From Clostridiales bacterium (GTDB lineage: Bacteria > Bacillota > Clostridia > Saccharofermentanales > Saccharofermentanaceae): a stretch of DNA of 64,000 nucleotides. The notes beneath the pieces were generated by a model that made no database searches, was not told the DNA's origin, and saw only the letters and a program-made list of their open reading frames with translations. Positions 53,356 through 61,687 of this stretch are shown one piece after another. Position 1 is the first letter of the stretch. Every line of letters begins with the position of its first letter. Made by a program: the position numbers and the translations under genes. The DNA is taken from NCBI GenBank assembly GCA_017511005.1, contig JAFWLP010000071.1, positions 1-64,000 of the forward strand. The letters run 5' to 3'.

Positions 53356-55245
53356 TTATTTGATTCTCCTCATACATCTCATCGCATTAAGTATAGCGAT
53401 GATAAGCACGCCTACATCACCGAATACGGCAAGCCACATATTTGCAATGCCCAAAGCACCAAGAATGAGAATAACTGCTTTTACGCCAAGCGCGAAAATG
53501 ATATTCTCCCAAACGATCCTCATAGTCTTCCTTGCGATCCTGATCGCATCGGCGATCTTCGACGGTCTGTCATCCATCAGGACCACGTCAGCCGATTCAA
53601 TGGCAGCATCGGAACCCATGGCGCCCATTGCGATACCGCAGTCAGCACGCATCAATACGGGCGCATCATTTATACCGTCACCGACAAAGGCAAGTCTTCC
53701 CTTTTCCGACTTCAGCAGTTCTTCAACTTTTGATACCTTGTCTGCAGGAAGAAGTTCCGCAAAGAATCCGGTTAGGCCAAGTTTATTGGCTACATTCTCA
53801 GCAACACTTTTCTTATCGCCGGTAAGCATTATCAGACGCTTAACACCGGCATTCTTAAGCTCTTTTATTGCAGTTCCGGAATCCTCTTTTATCTGGTCGT
53901 TGATGATAATGTGACCAAGATAATCGACAACACCGTCATGCTCTCTTGCAACGTGTATTATAGTTCCCGTCAGGTGGCAGTCATGCCATTCCGCACCGCA
54001 CATATCCATGAGCTGACCGTTACCGCAAAAATATGTCATGCCGTCAACAACAGCTTTTATTCCTTTACCGGCTATCTCACTGACATCACCGATGAGAGAC
54101 TTGTCTATGTGACCTTCATGAGCCCTTACGATCGACTGGGCAACGGGATGGCTTGAGAAACTCTCGCAGTATGCCGCAATGTCCTTAAGTTCCGCAACGC
54201 TGACAATGTTCGGATGAACGTCATCGACTTCAAAAACACCCTTTGTGAGAGTTCCCGTTTTGTCGAAGACAACCGTATCGATCTTTGACAGAACTTCCAT
54301 GTATCCGGCACCTTTTATGAGGATACCGTCCTTTGATGCACCGCCTATTCCGCCGAAGAAAGACAGAGGAACAGAAACCACGAGTGCGCAAGGGCAGGAT
54401 ACGACTAGGAATACGCAGGCTCTCGTAAGCCAGATCTTCCATACTTCCCAATTTCCGATCCCGAGAAACAGCGGAGGGACGATACCGAGTATCAGCGCTG
54501 CGATTACTACAGCGGGAGTATAATACCTTGCAAATTTGGTAATGAAATTCTCGACCTTTGCCTTCTTATCCGAAGCATTTTCGACGAGTTCCAGGATTTT
54601 TGAAACTGTACTCTGCCCGAATGTCGAAGTCGTTTTAACTTTTATGACACCGGTGAGATTCAAAGTTCCGGAAATGACATTGTCACTAAGGGCTCTGTCA
54701 ACAGGAGCAGATTCACCGGTGAGAGCAGCCTGATTTACGGATGTGGCACCCTCGATGATCACACCGTCAAGAGGTATCTTCTCACCCGGCTTTACGATGA
54801 TAGTCTCCCCGACTTCCACTTCATCAGGAGATACTTCCGTTTCCTGACCTTCCCTTATTACGGTTGCACTGTCAGGTCTGATGTCCATGAGCTTTGCGAT
54901 AGATTTACGCGATCTTCCGACCGCTATGCTCTGGAAAAGCTCACCGACCTGATAAAAGATCATTACCGCGGAAGCTTCAGGATATTCTCCTGTTCCGAAT
55001 GCGCCTACCGTTGCCACCATCATCAGGAATTTCTCGTCGAAAACCTGACCATGGATAAGGTTGATGAATGCTGTTTTCAATACGTCATAACCGGCTGTCA
55101 CATACGGAATGGCATAAAGGATAAGTCTTGCCCACCACGGCAGTTCGACAAAATGCAGTACGACGGCTGTTACCGCCAATAATGCGACAGCAACTATGAG
55201 CCTTATGAGCATCTTTTTCTGTTTGCGGGTAAACTTATACTTCAT
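53356..55245 (-). CDS. P1B-type zinc/cadmium-exporting ATPase
   Basis: A 629-residue heavy-metal P-type ATPase without an N-terminal metal-binding domain. It shows the TGES actuator loop (TGESAPVD), the membrane CPC motif (VSCPCALV), phosphorylation DKTGTLTKG, the HP-type SHPVAQSI, hinge GDGINDAPVL, and the last-helix aspartate WLAVFGDVG typical of the zinc/cadmium/lead branch. It exports divalent soft metals at the cytoplasmic membrane. The missing HMA domain is supplied by the separate gene upstream. GGAG lies 9 bases before the ATG, just after a terminator hairpin. Confidence 0.92.
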   Translation of the reverse strand: MKYKFTRKQKKMLIRLIVAVALLAVTAVVLHFVELPWWARLILYAIPYVTAGYDVLKTAFINLIHGQVFDEKFLMMVATVGAFGTGEYPEASAVMIFYQVGELFQSIAVGRSRKSIAKLMDIRPDSATVIREGQETEVSPDEVEVGETIIVKPGEKIPLDGVIIEGATSVNQAALTGESAPVDRALSDNVISGTLNLTGVIKVKTTSTFGQSTVSKILELVENASDKKAKVENFITKFARYYTPAVVIAALILGIVPPLFLGIGNWEVWKIWLTRACVFLVVSCPCALVVSVPLSFFGGIGGASKDGILIKGAGYMEVLSKIDTVVFDKTGTLTKGVFEVDDVHPNIVSVAELKDIAAYCESFSSHPVAQSIVRAHEGHIDKSLIGDVSEIAGKGIKAVVDGMTYFCGNGQLMDMCGAEWHDCHLTGTIIHVAREHDGVVDYLGHIIINDQIKEDSGTAIKELKNAGVKRLIMLTGDKKSVAENVANKLGLTGFFAELLPADKVSKVEELLKSEKGRLAFVGDGINDAPVLMRADCGIAMGAMGSDAAIESADVVLMDDRPSKIADAIRIARKTMRIVWENIIFALGVKAVILILGALGIANMWLAVFGDVGVLIIAILNAMRCMRRIK

Positions 55246-55254
55246 GATATCGTC

Positions 55255-55288
55255 TCCATAAAAATGCCGCAGGTGATATCTGCGGCAT
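55255..55288 (-). terminator. Intra-operon terminator between HMA protein and ATPase
   Basis: ATGCCGCAG/CTGCGGCAT (9-bp stem, 7-nt loop) followed by TTTTTAT on the minus strand. It would end most transcripts after the HMA gene and let some read through into the ATPase gene. Confidence 0.75.
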
Positions 55289-55294
55289 CACTTG

Positions 55295-55513
55295 TTAAAG
55301 GATCACTGTGCAGTCGGGTTCAACCTTTGCAATCGTCTTAACGGCAAGCTTGACTATCTTGTCAAATTCCGCATCATCAGCTTCAAGAGTCATCTTTTGT
55401 TTGATGAAGCTGACGTCGCAGCTCTTAACTCCGGGAATCTTCAGGATAGCCTCCTGCATCTTCATGGCGCAGTTTGCGCAATCAAGGTCTTCCAGTTCAA
55501 AAGTCTTCTTCAT
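55295..55513 (-). CDS. Heavy-metal-associated (HMA) domain protein
   Basis: A 72-residue single HMA fold with the metal-binding loop DLDCANCAMKMQEAI (CxxC at about 13-16) and the second-half Ile/Lys pattern. It likely carries zinc or cadmium to the ATPase, replacing the usual fused N-terminal domain. It is the middle gene of the arsR-hma-ATPase operon, 21 bp after the regulator. A strong terminator follows it. Confidence 0.88.
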   Translation of the reverse strand: MKKTFELEDLDCANCAMKMQEAILKIPGVKSCDVSFIKQKMTLEADDAEFDKIVKLAVKTIAKVEPDCTVIL

Positions 55514-55534
55514 GATAATATGTCTCCTTATAAT

Positions 55535-55867
55535 TTATTTCTCAGTAATATGCTCATATCCCTGAGCGATTATCGATTTGACGTGCTCATCAGCCAGACG
55601 GTAATAAATGGTCTTTCCGTCCCTTCTGCTTTCAACGAGATTCGCAGCCTTAAGCACTTTCAGCTGATGCGAAATGGCAGACTGTGTCATGTTGAGCAGA
55701 TCGGCGATCGCGCACACACACATCTCATTCTCATAAAGCGCATACATGATCTTGATCCTGGTCGTGTCTCCGAAGATCTTGAAAAGATCACCCAGGTCCT
55801 GCAACAGTTCATCCGTAGGCATATCAGCCTTTATATGCTTAAGTAAAGCAGCGTGATCGTGAGGCAT
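55535..55867 (-). CDS. ArsR/SmtB-family metal sensor repressor
   Basis: A 110-residue winged-helix repressor (IFGDTTRIKIMYALYENEMCVCAIADLLNMTQSAISHQLKVLKAANLVESRRDGKTIYYRL). The C-terminal helix holds Asp, His two residues on, a His eleven residues further and a Glu three after that. This is the D-x-H-x10-H-x2-(H/E) alpha5 site of zinc sensors such as SmtB/CzrA. The alpha3 Cys pair (MCVC) is also present. It should release DNA on binding zinc and derepress the operon. AGGAG lies 8 bases before the ATG. Confidence 0.92.
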   Translation of the reverse strand: MPHDHAALLKHIKADMPTDELLQDLGDLFKIFGDTTRIKIMYALYENEMCVCAIADLLNMTQSAISHQLKVLKAANLVESRRDGKTIYYRLADEHVKSIIAQGYEHITEK

Positions 55868-55890
55868 TTTCGCATCTCCTTATGTTTGTC

Positions 55891-55927
55891 ATATGATTAA
55901 TTGTTCATATGTTCATTTGTGCATATG
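55891..55927. promoter_or_regulatory. Operator of the metal-resistance operon
   Basis: An ATATGATTAA-TTGTTCATAT inverted repeat (55891-55910) overlaps a second pair, CATATG-N10-CATATG (55906-55927), giving three half-sites. The first pair fits the 12-2-12 SmtB/ArsR-type layout and covers the likely promoter. Confidence 0.6.
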
Positions 55928-56031
55928 TTATCACACGTTTTTTCCGGTGTCAACAAGGGGTACCGTCGCCACAAAATCCCTAAATCTAAGGCTTTTTTGC
56001 AAAAAAATCTCTCAAAAAGCCTCAAATTCCC

Positions 56032-56060
56032 TTGTTTTTAATGTCAAAGAACTTTATAAT
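56032..56060 (+). promoter_or_regulatory. Promoter of the HU gene
   Basis: TTGTTT (56032-56037), 17 bp, TATAAT (56055-56060); the leader is about 60 nt, with AGGGAGG before the ATG. Confidence 0.75.
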
Positions 56061-56129
56061 ATCGGCATTGTCGGCGGCAGAAGCCTTGACCGGCAAAGTA
56101 TTTAACCCATATTCAGGGAGGATTTAATA

Positions 56130-56429
56130 ATGAACAGAACAGAATTAGTTGATGCAATCGCTGTTAAGGCTGACATCTCCAAGAAAGATGCTGACGCTGC
56201 AGTTAAGGCTTTTATCGAAGTAGTTTCTGATGAGCTTCAGAACAAGGGTAAGGTTCAGCTCGTTGGTTTCGGTACATTCGAGACTTCCGAGAGAGCTGCA
56301 AGAACAGGCCGCAATCCTCAGACTGGTGCAGCTACAAAGATCAAGGCTTGCACAGCTCCTAAGTTCAAGGCTGGTAAGGCACTCAAGGATAAGGTCAACA
56401 CAAAGCCTTCAAAGAAGTGCAAGAAGTAA
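56130..56429 (+). CDS. hup: HU-family DNA-binding protein
   Basis: A 99-residue histone-like protein that bends and compacts DNA. It has the helix [25 protein letters not shown], the arm region [26 protein letters not shown], and an added Lys-rich tail (KPSKKCKK) beyond the usual 90 residues. The preferred-codon use is that of a highly expressed gene. It is monocistronic, with a strong promoter and a terminator. Confidence 0.96.
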   Translation: MNRTELVDAIAVKADISKKDADAAVKAFIEVVSDELQNKGKVQLVGFGTFETSERAARTGRNPQTGAATKIKACTAPKFKAGKALKDKVNTKPSKKCKK

Positions 56430-56457
56430 TCTAAATTATCAACTGATTATGCAAATA

Positions 56458-56492
56458 ACGGGGTATCTCACACAATGAGATGCCCCGTTTAC
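56458..56492 (+). terminator. Terminator of the HU gene
   Basis: ACGGGGTATCTCA and TGAGATGCCCCGT form a 13-bp stem with one G-U pair, then TTTACTTTG, 30 bp past the stop. Confidence 0.85.
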
Positions 56493-56514
56493 TTTGTGGG
56501 TGTTTGATTGAAGC

Positions 56515-56560
56515 CGGGCAAAAAGTTTCCTTTCCGGTTGCTTTTTGTCGAAAGGAAACT
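56515..56560 (-). terminator. Distal terminator of the CPBP protease gene
   Basis: An 11-bp perfect stem, AGTTTCCTTTC/GAAAGGAAACT, is followed on the minus strand by TTTTTGCC. It lies about 200 bases past the CPBP stop and right next to the HU terminator. Confidence 0.6.
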
Positions 56561-56576
56561 GATCTGTCAACCAAAA

Positions 56577-56614
56577 CGGCCGGTACAGTTGCTTTATCGG
56601 AAACCGGCTTTTTT
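56577..56614 (+). terminator. Additional rightward terminator-like hairpin
   Basis: GCCGGT/ACCGGC stem with an 18-nt loop and a run of six T. No rightward gene ends here except HU, which already has its own terminator. An alternative pairing, AAGCCGG (56511-56517) with CCGGCTT (56604-56610), would enclose the hairpin at 56524-56560. A small RNA is possible. Confidence 0.45.
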
Positions 56615-56757
56615 CAAGGTGGTCTGCGCGAAGGATTTTTGTCCATTCCCGAAAAATGACATGTGCTCCCGTTCCGGAATGAATCTCTGTATGTACCAAA
56701 CAGAAAAAATGAATTATAGCAAGTGCTGTTTCCGGTGATAAAGCAATAATGATCCGC

Positions 56758-58002
56758 TTATCCAAGCAGATTGATTACCGCTGCAATGTTATCAGGCAGA
56801 TATGCATACACAAACAGCAGCAACGCGAACGAGAAGAATATCCACATCTCTACACTGTGCGTCATCCTGTGAAGTATAGCTTTTCTTCCGGGTTCACCTT
56901 CACGTGCTACCAGTTTGAAATTCTTACGCTTTACGATCAGCAGAACAAATCCCGCGATCTGGAATCCGATAAGAATTAGCAACCACAGCAGAATCAGCAA
57001 AAATACAGGCAATACGGAACTTATCAGCTCGTTATAATCCGTAATCTCATTAACCGCCCCTGCCCCGATATCAAATCCGCTACGCTTAAGGAATTCAGAC
57101 AGCAGTTCAACGGTAACCAGAGAAGTTACGAGATTCATGCTTGCGTGAAGTATCATCGTGTAGATGATATTGCCTGTCCTGATATAAACAAACGCGAAAA
57201 GGACACCGACAAAGAAAGCAAAGAAAAACTGCTGGAAATTGCCGTGCCACAGACCGAACATGATCCCCGACATGGCGCAACTGATAAACTCCCCGTGCCT
57301 GATGGTACGGTCTATCAGGAATTTCCTGAATAAGAGTTCTTCAAAAACAGCCGGCAGTATTCCTACCGAAATAGTCCTTACCAATGTGCCTGAAGACAGG
57401 ATCACATTATTCTGAAGTTCCTTCATGACATCTTCAGAGCCGGTATTGAACATACTTGGCAGCGATAACACGGTATCGAGCGGTACACCCATCATCGATC
57501 CGACCTGGGTAAGTCCGTACATCATCATTATGATAAGGAACAGCTGTCCGAACCTCATCTTTTTCTTCTCGATCTTTACTGAAGGAAGTTTGCGGAGCGC
57601 AATGGCAAGGACCAGCGTTCCGACAACGCAGACGTTGAATGAATTCATCAGGAGATAGACCGTTGCGAAATTGCTCGAATAGAAGTCGTAGCAGAACATC
57701 TTCAGCATCGCTGCGGCGAATTTAATCAGAAAGACAAAGAACCATCCGAAGATGGAATATCTTACGGCTATGGCCGCGATCATTTCTTCCATTGTATCGG
57801 TGCCGGTATAAAACCTCGTAAGGATAATGAGAACCGTAAGCAAAGGTACGGCAAATGCGGCTACGAAAGGTATTCCGAAAAACGATGCCTCATAACCGTA
57901 TAAAATCCCGTTCACATTGCTCAGGCTCAAAGCCAATGCAGATAATGCTATCAGTATTATTGCCGTAACAGATAAGCCTTTACGGAAAGCCTGATCTTCC
58001 AT
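56758..58002 (-). CDS. CPBP-family intramembrane metalloprotease
   Basis: A 414-residue membrane protein with about ten helices and the CAAX-protease/bacteriocin-processing (ABI) core: EELLFRKFLIDR (EExxxR, about 218-229), FGLWHGNFQQFFFAF (FxxxH, about 250), and ILHASMNL (HxxxN, about 283). The glutamates and histidines form the active site in the bilayer. Substrates are unknown; relatives confer bacteriocin immunity or process membrane proteins. It is divergent from butyrate kinase, with a GATATAAT -10 at 58061-58066. Confidence 0.87.
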   Translation of the reverse strand: MEDQAFRKGLSVTAIILIALSALALSLSNVNGILYGYEASFFGIPFVAAFAVPLLTVLIILTRFYTGTDTMEEMIAAIAVRYSIFGWFFVFLIKFAAAMLKMFCYDFYSSNFATVYLLMNSFNVCVVGTLVLAIALRKLPSVKIEKKKMRFGQLFLIIMMMYGLTQVGSMMGVPLDTVLSLPSMFNTGSEDVMKELQNNVILSSGTLVRTISVGILPAVFEELLFRKFLIDRTIRHGEFISCAMSGIMFGLWHGNFQQFFFAFFVGVLFAFVYIRTGNIIYTMILHASMNLVTSLVTVELLSEFLKRSGFDIGAGAVNEITDYNELISSVLPVFLLILLWLLILIGFQIAGFVLLIVKRKNFKLVAREGEPGRKAILHRMTHSVEMWIFFSFALLLFVYAYLPDNIAAVINLLG

Positions 58003-58060
58003 ATTTTCCTCCCCTTAGATCCGTATCCCGATAAAAACACCGGATCTTATTCCAACGCTT

Positions 58061-58066
58061 ATTATA
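58061..58066 (-). promoter_or_regulatory. -10 element of the CPBP gene
   Basis: TATAAT on the minus strand, about 59 bp before the ATG, in the shared intergenic region with the kinase gene. Confidence 0.45.
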
Positions 58067-58112
58067 TCTGATATGACCATAATTAAAATATTTATTTTAA
58101 GCAAAAAGCGTG

Positions 58113-58118
58113 TATACT
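58113..58118 (+). promoter_or_regulatory. -10 element of the buk-pta operon
   Basis: TATACT, 32 bp before the ATG; the -35 is A+T-rich and weak. Confidence 0.45.
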
Positions 58119-58150
58119 GTCGTAGTATTAAAACATTAAGAGGCAAAAAT

Positions 58151-59263
58151 ATGACAGATTCAAAGACATACCGCATCTTTGTGGTAAACCCCGGAAGCAC
58201 TTCAACCAAAGTTGAATTTTTCGAGAACGAGAAAAGCGTACTCGAAGGCAATGTATTCCACGATTCAGCTATCCTAAAGAACTTTCCTACCATTAACGAT
58301 CAGCTGGATTACCGCATGGAATACGTTATGAAGTGGCTGACAGATAACGGCATTGATCTGACAGGCGTTGATGCGATCGTCGGAAGAGGCGGCGCATGCT
58401 ATCCTATCGAAGGCGGCACATACGAAGTCGACGACAGGCTCGTAAACGATATCAGAGAAGCTAAGGGCGGCGTTTATCACTCCAGCATGCTCGGTGTTCA
58501 GATGGCAAAAAAACTTCACGACGAGTTCGGCGGAAGACTTCTCATGGTCGACCCCATCGTTGTTGACGAATATCAGGATGTTGCAAGAATAACTGGCGTT
58601 AAGGGCATATACAGAACTTCAGCCACACACGCTCTCAATCTGCGTGCAACAGCTCACAAATATGCTAAGAGCGCCGGCAAGAAATATAACGAGATGAATC
58701 TTATCGTATGCCACATCGACGGCGGCATCACGATCACCGCTCATCAGCACGGCAGAATGATCGATGCCAATGACGGAAGCGGCGGAGACGGCCCTATGAC
58801 ACCTACAAGAATGGGTACTATGGCTATCACTGATGTCCTCACCAAGTTATATGACAGACCTAAGGAAGAACTCAGGAGCCTTTGCATGGCTACAGGCGGT
58901 CTTTCCTCATGGTTCGGCACATCAAATTCAGATACAATTCACGAGATGATTGAAGCAGGCGATCCTAAGGCACAGCTCATCTGGAATGCGATGATCTATC
59001 AGATTACAAAATGGATCGGTTCTATGGCATGTGTGCTTCACGGTGAAGTTGACGGAATCGTACTGACAGGCGGACTTATGCGTTTCCAGGATGTATTGGA
59101 CGGCATCACTGAAGCATGCGGATGGATCGCTCCTATCGCATCTTATCCGGGCGAACTTGAGCACGAAGCCATGAGAGCTGCAGCGCTCAGAGTCTTAAGA
59201 GGTGAAGAGCAGGCCAAAATTTATCCCGGCAAACCGAGATTTGAAGGATTCGATTTTCTTTAA
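58151..59263 (+). CDS. buk: Butyrate kinase family
   Basis: The ATG at 58151 (AGAGG 8 bases upstream) gives 370 residues, the normal butyrate kinase length. Motifs are FVVNPGSTSTKVEFFENEK (phosphate loop, about 10-28), VGRGGACYPIEGGTYEVD, MVDPIVVDEYQDVARITG, CHIDGGITITAHQHGRMIDAND and GIVLTGGLMRF. The enzyme makes ATP from an acyl phosphate. The neighbour is phosphotransacetylase (13 bp downstream), not phosphotransbutyrylase, so the physiological substrate may be acetyl phosphate, propionyl phosphate or butyryl phosphate. A separate ackA is not in the window. Confidence 0.9.
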   Translation: MTDSKTYRIFVVNPGSTSTKVEFFENEKSVLEGNVFHDSAILKNFPTINDQLDYRMEYVMKWLTDNGIDLTGVDAIVGRGGACYPIEGGTYEVDDRLVNDIREAKGGVYHSSMLGVQMAKKLHDEFGGRLLMVDPIVVDEYQDVARITGVKGIYRTSATHALNLRATAHKYAKSAGKKYNEMNLIVCHIDGGITITAHQHGRMIDANDGSGGDGPMTPTRMGTMAITDVLTKLYDRPKEELRSLCMATGGLSSWFGTSNSDTIHEMIEAGDPKAQLIWNAMIYQITKWIGSMACVLHGEVDGIVLTGGLMRFQDVLDGITEACGWIAPIASYPGELEHEAMRAAALRVLRGEEQAKIYPGKPRFEGFDFL

Positions 59264-59275
59264 GGAGAGTTACAT

Positions 59276-60286
59276 ATGAGTTTTATCGAGACAATCAAAG
59301 CAAGAGCAAGAAGTGACGTTAAGACTATCGTACTTCCCGAATCGGAAGATGACAGAACGATACTTGCAGCCGCAAAAGTACTCGCTGAAGGAACGGCTGC
59401 CCCCATCATCATTGGAACCGAGGAAGAGGTCATGGGTTCCGCTTCAAGACTTGGTGCAGATCTTACCGGAGTTCAGATCCTTGATCACACAAAATCAACT
59501 GAGATCGATAAGTATGCAACACTTCTCGCAGAGATCAGAGCAAAGAAAGGCATGACTTTCGAGAAGGCAAAAGAACTCATATCAGGTGACAAGCTCACAT
59601 TCGGAATCATGATGGTAAAATCCGGAGACGCCGACGGTCTTGTATCCGGCGCATGCCACACATCCGCAGATATGCTCCGCCCTGCCCTTCAGATAATCAA
59701 GACAGCTCCTGAAAGAAAGATCGCATCGATCGCATTCATGTTCGATATTCCCGACTGTGAATTCGGCGAAGACGGCATCATCCTCTGCGCTGACTGCGCA
59801 CTGATGCAGGATCCAAATCCGGAGGAACTCGCAGAGATCGGAGCCGAATCCGCAGCTTCATTTGAAGCTCTCATCGGCAAGAAAGCAAAGGTTGCTTTCC
59901 TCTGCCATTCCACCAAGGGTTCAGCTAACCACCCCTTCGTCGACAAGGTCGTTGAGGCGGTTAAGATCGCCAAGGAAAAATATCCCGATATCCTTCTCGA
60001 CGGCGAACTTCAGCTTGATGCCGCCATCATTCCGGAGATCGGTTCTTCAAAGGCTCCGGGCTCCCCTGTTGCAGGTCAGGCAAACGTTCTCATCTTCCCT
60101 AACCTTGAAGCAGGCAACATCGGTTACAAGCTCATCCAGAGGATCGGAAAAGCCGAAGCTTACAGCTTCCTCCAGGGACTTGCGGCACCGGTCAATGACC
60201 TTTCGAGAGGCTGCAGCGTAGATGAACTCGCAGGCGTAATCTGCATCACTGCTGTTCAGGCACAGCAACAGGCAGCTTCAAAATAA
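59276..60286 (+). CDS. pta: Phosphate acetyltransferase
   Basis: A 336-residue PTA of the short (single-domain) type. It has IVLPESEDDRTILAA (about 20-34), SGACHTSADMLRPALQII (about 122-139), the ILCADCALMQDPNPEEL catalytic region, SSKAPGSPVAGQANVLIFPNLEAGNIGYKLIQRI and NDLSRGCSVDEL. It interconverts acetyl-CoA and acetyl phosphate for ATP production. It follows the kinase gene by 12 bp with its own AAGGAG ribosome site and ends at a terminator, so buk-pta is a two-gene operon. Confidence 0.92.
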   Translation: MSFIETIKARARSDVKTIVLPESEDDRTILAAAKVLAEGTAAPIIIGTEEEVMGSASRLGADLTGVQILDHTKSTEIDKYATLLAEIRAKKGMTFEKAKELISGDKLTFGIMMVKSGDADGLVSGACHTSADMLRPALQIIKTAPERKIASIAFMFDIPDCEFGEDGIILCADCALMQDPNPEELAEIGAESAASFEALIGKKAKVAFLCHSTKGSANHPFVDKVVEAVKIAKEKYPDILLDGELQLDAAIIPEIGSSKAPGSPVAGQANVLIFPNLEAGNIGYKLIQRIGKAEAYSFLQGLAAPVNDLSRGCSVDELAGVICITAVQAQQQAASK

Positions 60287-60312
60287 TCCAATTCAAAAAT
60301 CTAATGTAAAAT

Positions 60313-60350
60313 ATAAGGAGCGTTGAAGGTTCAGCGCTTCTTATTTTTTG
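60313..60350 (+). terminator. Terminator of the buk-pta operon
   Basis: AAGGAGCGTTG pairs with CAGCGCTTCTT (wobbles included), followed by ATTTTTT, about 27 bp past the pta stop. Confidence 0.7.
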
Positions 60351-60371
60351 CATAAAGGTAGATCTTTCATT

Positions 60372-61340
60372 ATGTGGAACGGACTTAAGATATCTGAAGT
60401 GTTTTTCGAAGAGTACGGTCTTCCGATGCTCGAAAAAGAATTTCCAGAATACAAAGATGAGATCGCTGCAGGATTGGTTGGACAGACCTCTGAGTGTTTC
60501 GGATATGATGATTTTATTTCAAGGGATCATGATTATGCGCCCGGGTTCTGTCTCTGGCTTCCCGAGGAACTGAGAAAGAAGATCGGAGATGATCTTCAGA
60601 ATGCATATAACGCACTTCCGGTGGAGGAATTCATAGTAAATCACAGATCGGATGTCGGAATGGCGGAACCCAGCAACATCATGACCGGTGCAAGAAGCCA
60701 CAGAGTAGGCGTTCACAGTATTGAAGAGTTCTATTATGAACACACGGGGATGACATCGGCACCCGTGACGACAGCGGATTGGCTTGCCACACCGCAGATG
60801 CATTTGGCCGAAGCAGTCAACGGTAAAGTATTCCGTGACCCTTCGGGTGTTTTCAGTTCTATTCGTAATGTTTGGGAAGGATTCTATCCTGAAGATGTAA
60901 AAAAGAAGAAAGTCGCTGCAGACCTTGCCATGGCGGGTAAAACCGGGCAATTTAATTATGTTCGCTCTATTAAACGTGGTGATGTCGGGGCCGCTTATTG
61001 CTGCGTTACAGAATTCATATATAAGATCACTGCGGCATTGTTCCTTCTTAACGGCCGGTATATGCCATATTACAAATGGCGGTTTAGAGCGATGAAGGAG
61101 TTTACCACCTTGAGCTGCGTTATTGAGCCGCTTATGAGGCTTTCTCAAATGAGCGAAGAAGAAAGTAAGGGTAAGGTATATCTTATAGAAGAAATAAGCG
61201 GCGAGATTGTCAAGGAACTGGTTAAACGCGGTTGGTCTTCGGGCTACAGCGACTATCTTCTCGACAATGCAAAACTCGTTATGAAGACCATTAGTGATAC
61301 AGAGATTGCATCTTGGAATATATTCGTCGGTGAAGATTGA
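60372..61340 (+). CDS. DUF4037 domain protein
   Basis: Start at ATG 60372 (322 residues). The segments SECFGYDDFISRDHDYAPGFCLWLP, SHRVGVHSIEEFYYEHTG, NGKVFRDPSGVFSSIRNVWEGFYPEDVKKKK and LNGRYMPYYKWRFRAMKEF are the DUF4037 family. DUF4037 proteins are thought to have a nucleotidyltransferase-like fold; the Asp-rich SRDHDY would be the metal site. Function is unknown. There is no membrane segment. It lies after the buk-pta terminator and is probably transcribed alone. Confidence 0.82.
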   Translation: MWNGLKISEVFFEEYGLPMLEKEFPEYKDEIAAGLVGQTSECFGYDDFISRDHDYAPGFCLWLPEELRKKIGDDLQNAYNALPVEEFIVNHRSDVGMAEPSNIMTGARSHRVGVHSIEEFYYEHTGMTSAPVTTADWLATPQMHLAEAVNGKVFRDPSGVFSSIRNVWEGFYPEDVKKKKVAADLAMAGKTGQFNYVRSIKRGDVGAAYCCVTEFIYKITAALFLLNGRYMPYYKWRFRAMKEFTTLSCVIEPLMRLSQMSEEESKGKVYLIEEISGEIVKELVKRGWSSGYSDYLLDNAKLVMKTISDTEIASWNIFVGED

Positions 61341-61349
61341 TAAGAATTG

Positions 61350-61589
61350 TTAACTGCTCTTATCAGGCAGTACGAGCGAGACGTGGCCTGAATCTTCGAC
61401 TGATGTCTCGATCTTCGGTTTATCGGTATCTATGCAATAAGCAGAAGATCCATTCGTGACTCCGGTCCAGCGTGCAAACACGATAACAAACACCATCGTG
61501 ATTGCGAGCAGAAAGCCCGCAATCACGACAAATCCGCTCCCCATATTCGCGGCATAACTTTTAACTCTGACAGCCAAATCCGGAAACAT
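61350..61589 (-). CDS. Small single-pass membrane protein
   Basis: Start at ATG 61589 (AGGAG 8 bases upstream; an earlier GTG lies too close to it). The 79-residue protein has one helix (about 18-41, VVIAGFLLAITMVFVIVFA) and a short polar outer tail. I do not recognise it. Two direct repeats, CGGCATCAA, 11 bp apart (61658-61677), lie in front of it, next to the two-component system operon, so it may be a target of that system. Confidence 0.6.
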   Translation of the reverse strand: MFPDLAVRVKSYAANMGSGFVVIAGFLLAITMVFVIVFARWTGVTNGSSAYCIDTDKPKIETSVEDSGHVSLVLPDKSS

Positions 61590-61657
61590 GCATTTCACTC
61601 CTTTGCTTAACTTCTGAGCTTATTATTGCAAAGGAAAAAATCAAAAAAGTACTAAAT

Positions 61658-61677
61658 CGGCATCAAAACGGCATCAA
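61658..61677. promoter_or_regulatory. Tandem 11-bp-phased repeats
   Basis: Two copies of CGGCATCAA start exactly 11 bp apart (61658 and 61669); on the minus strand they read TTGATGCCG. The spacing is that of OmpR/PhoB-type response-regulator sites. They lie about 70-90 bp upstream of the small membrane protein ATG. Confidence 0.45.
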
Positions 61678-61687
61678 TTGTAAACAA

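Noticed and set aside
55292..55846. Rightward 184-codon frame
   Set aside because: It is antisense to the HMA and ArsR genes, whose metal-binding motifs are unmistakable.
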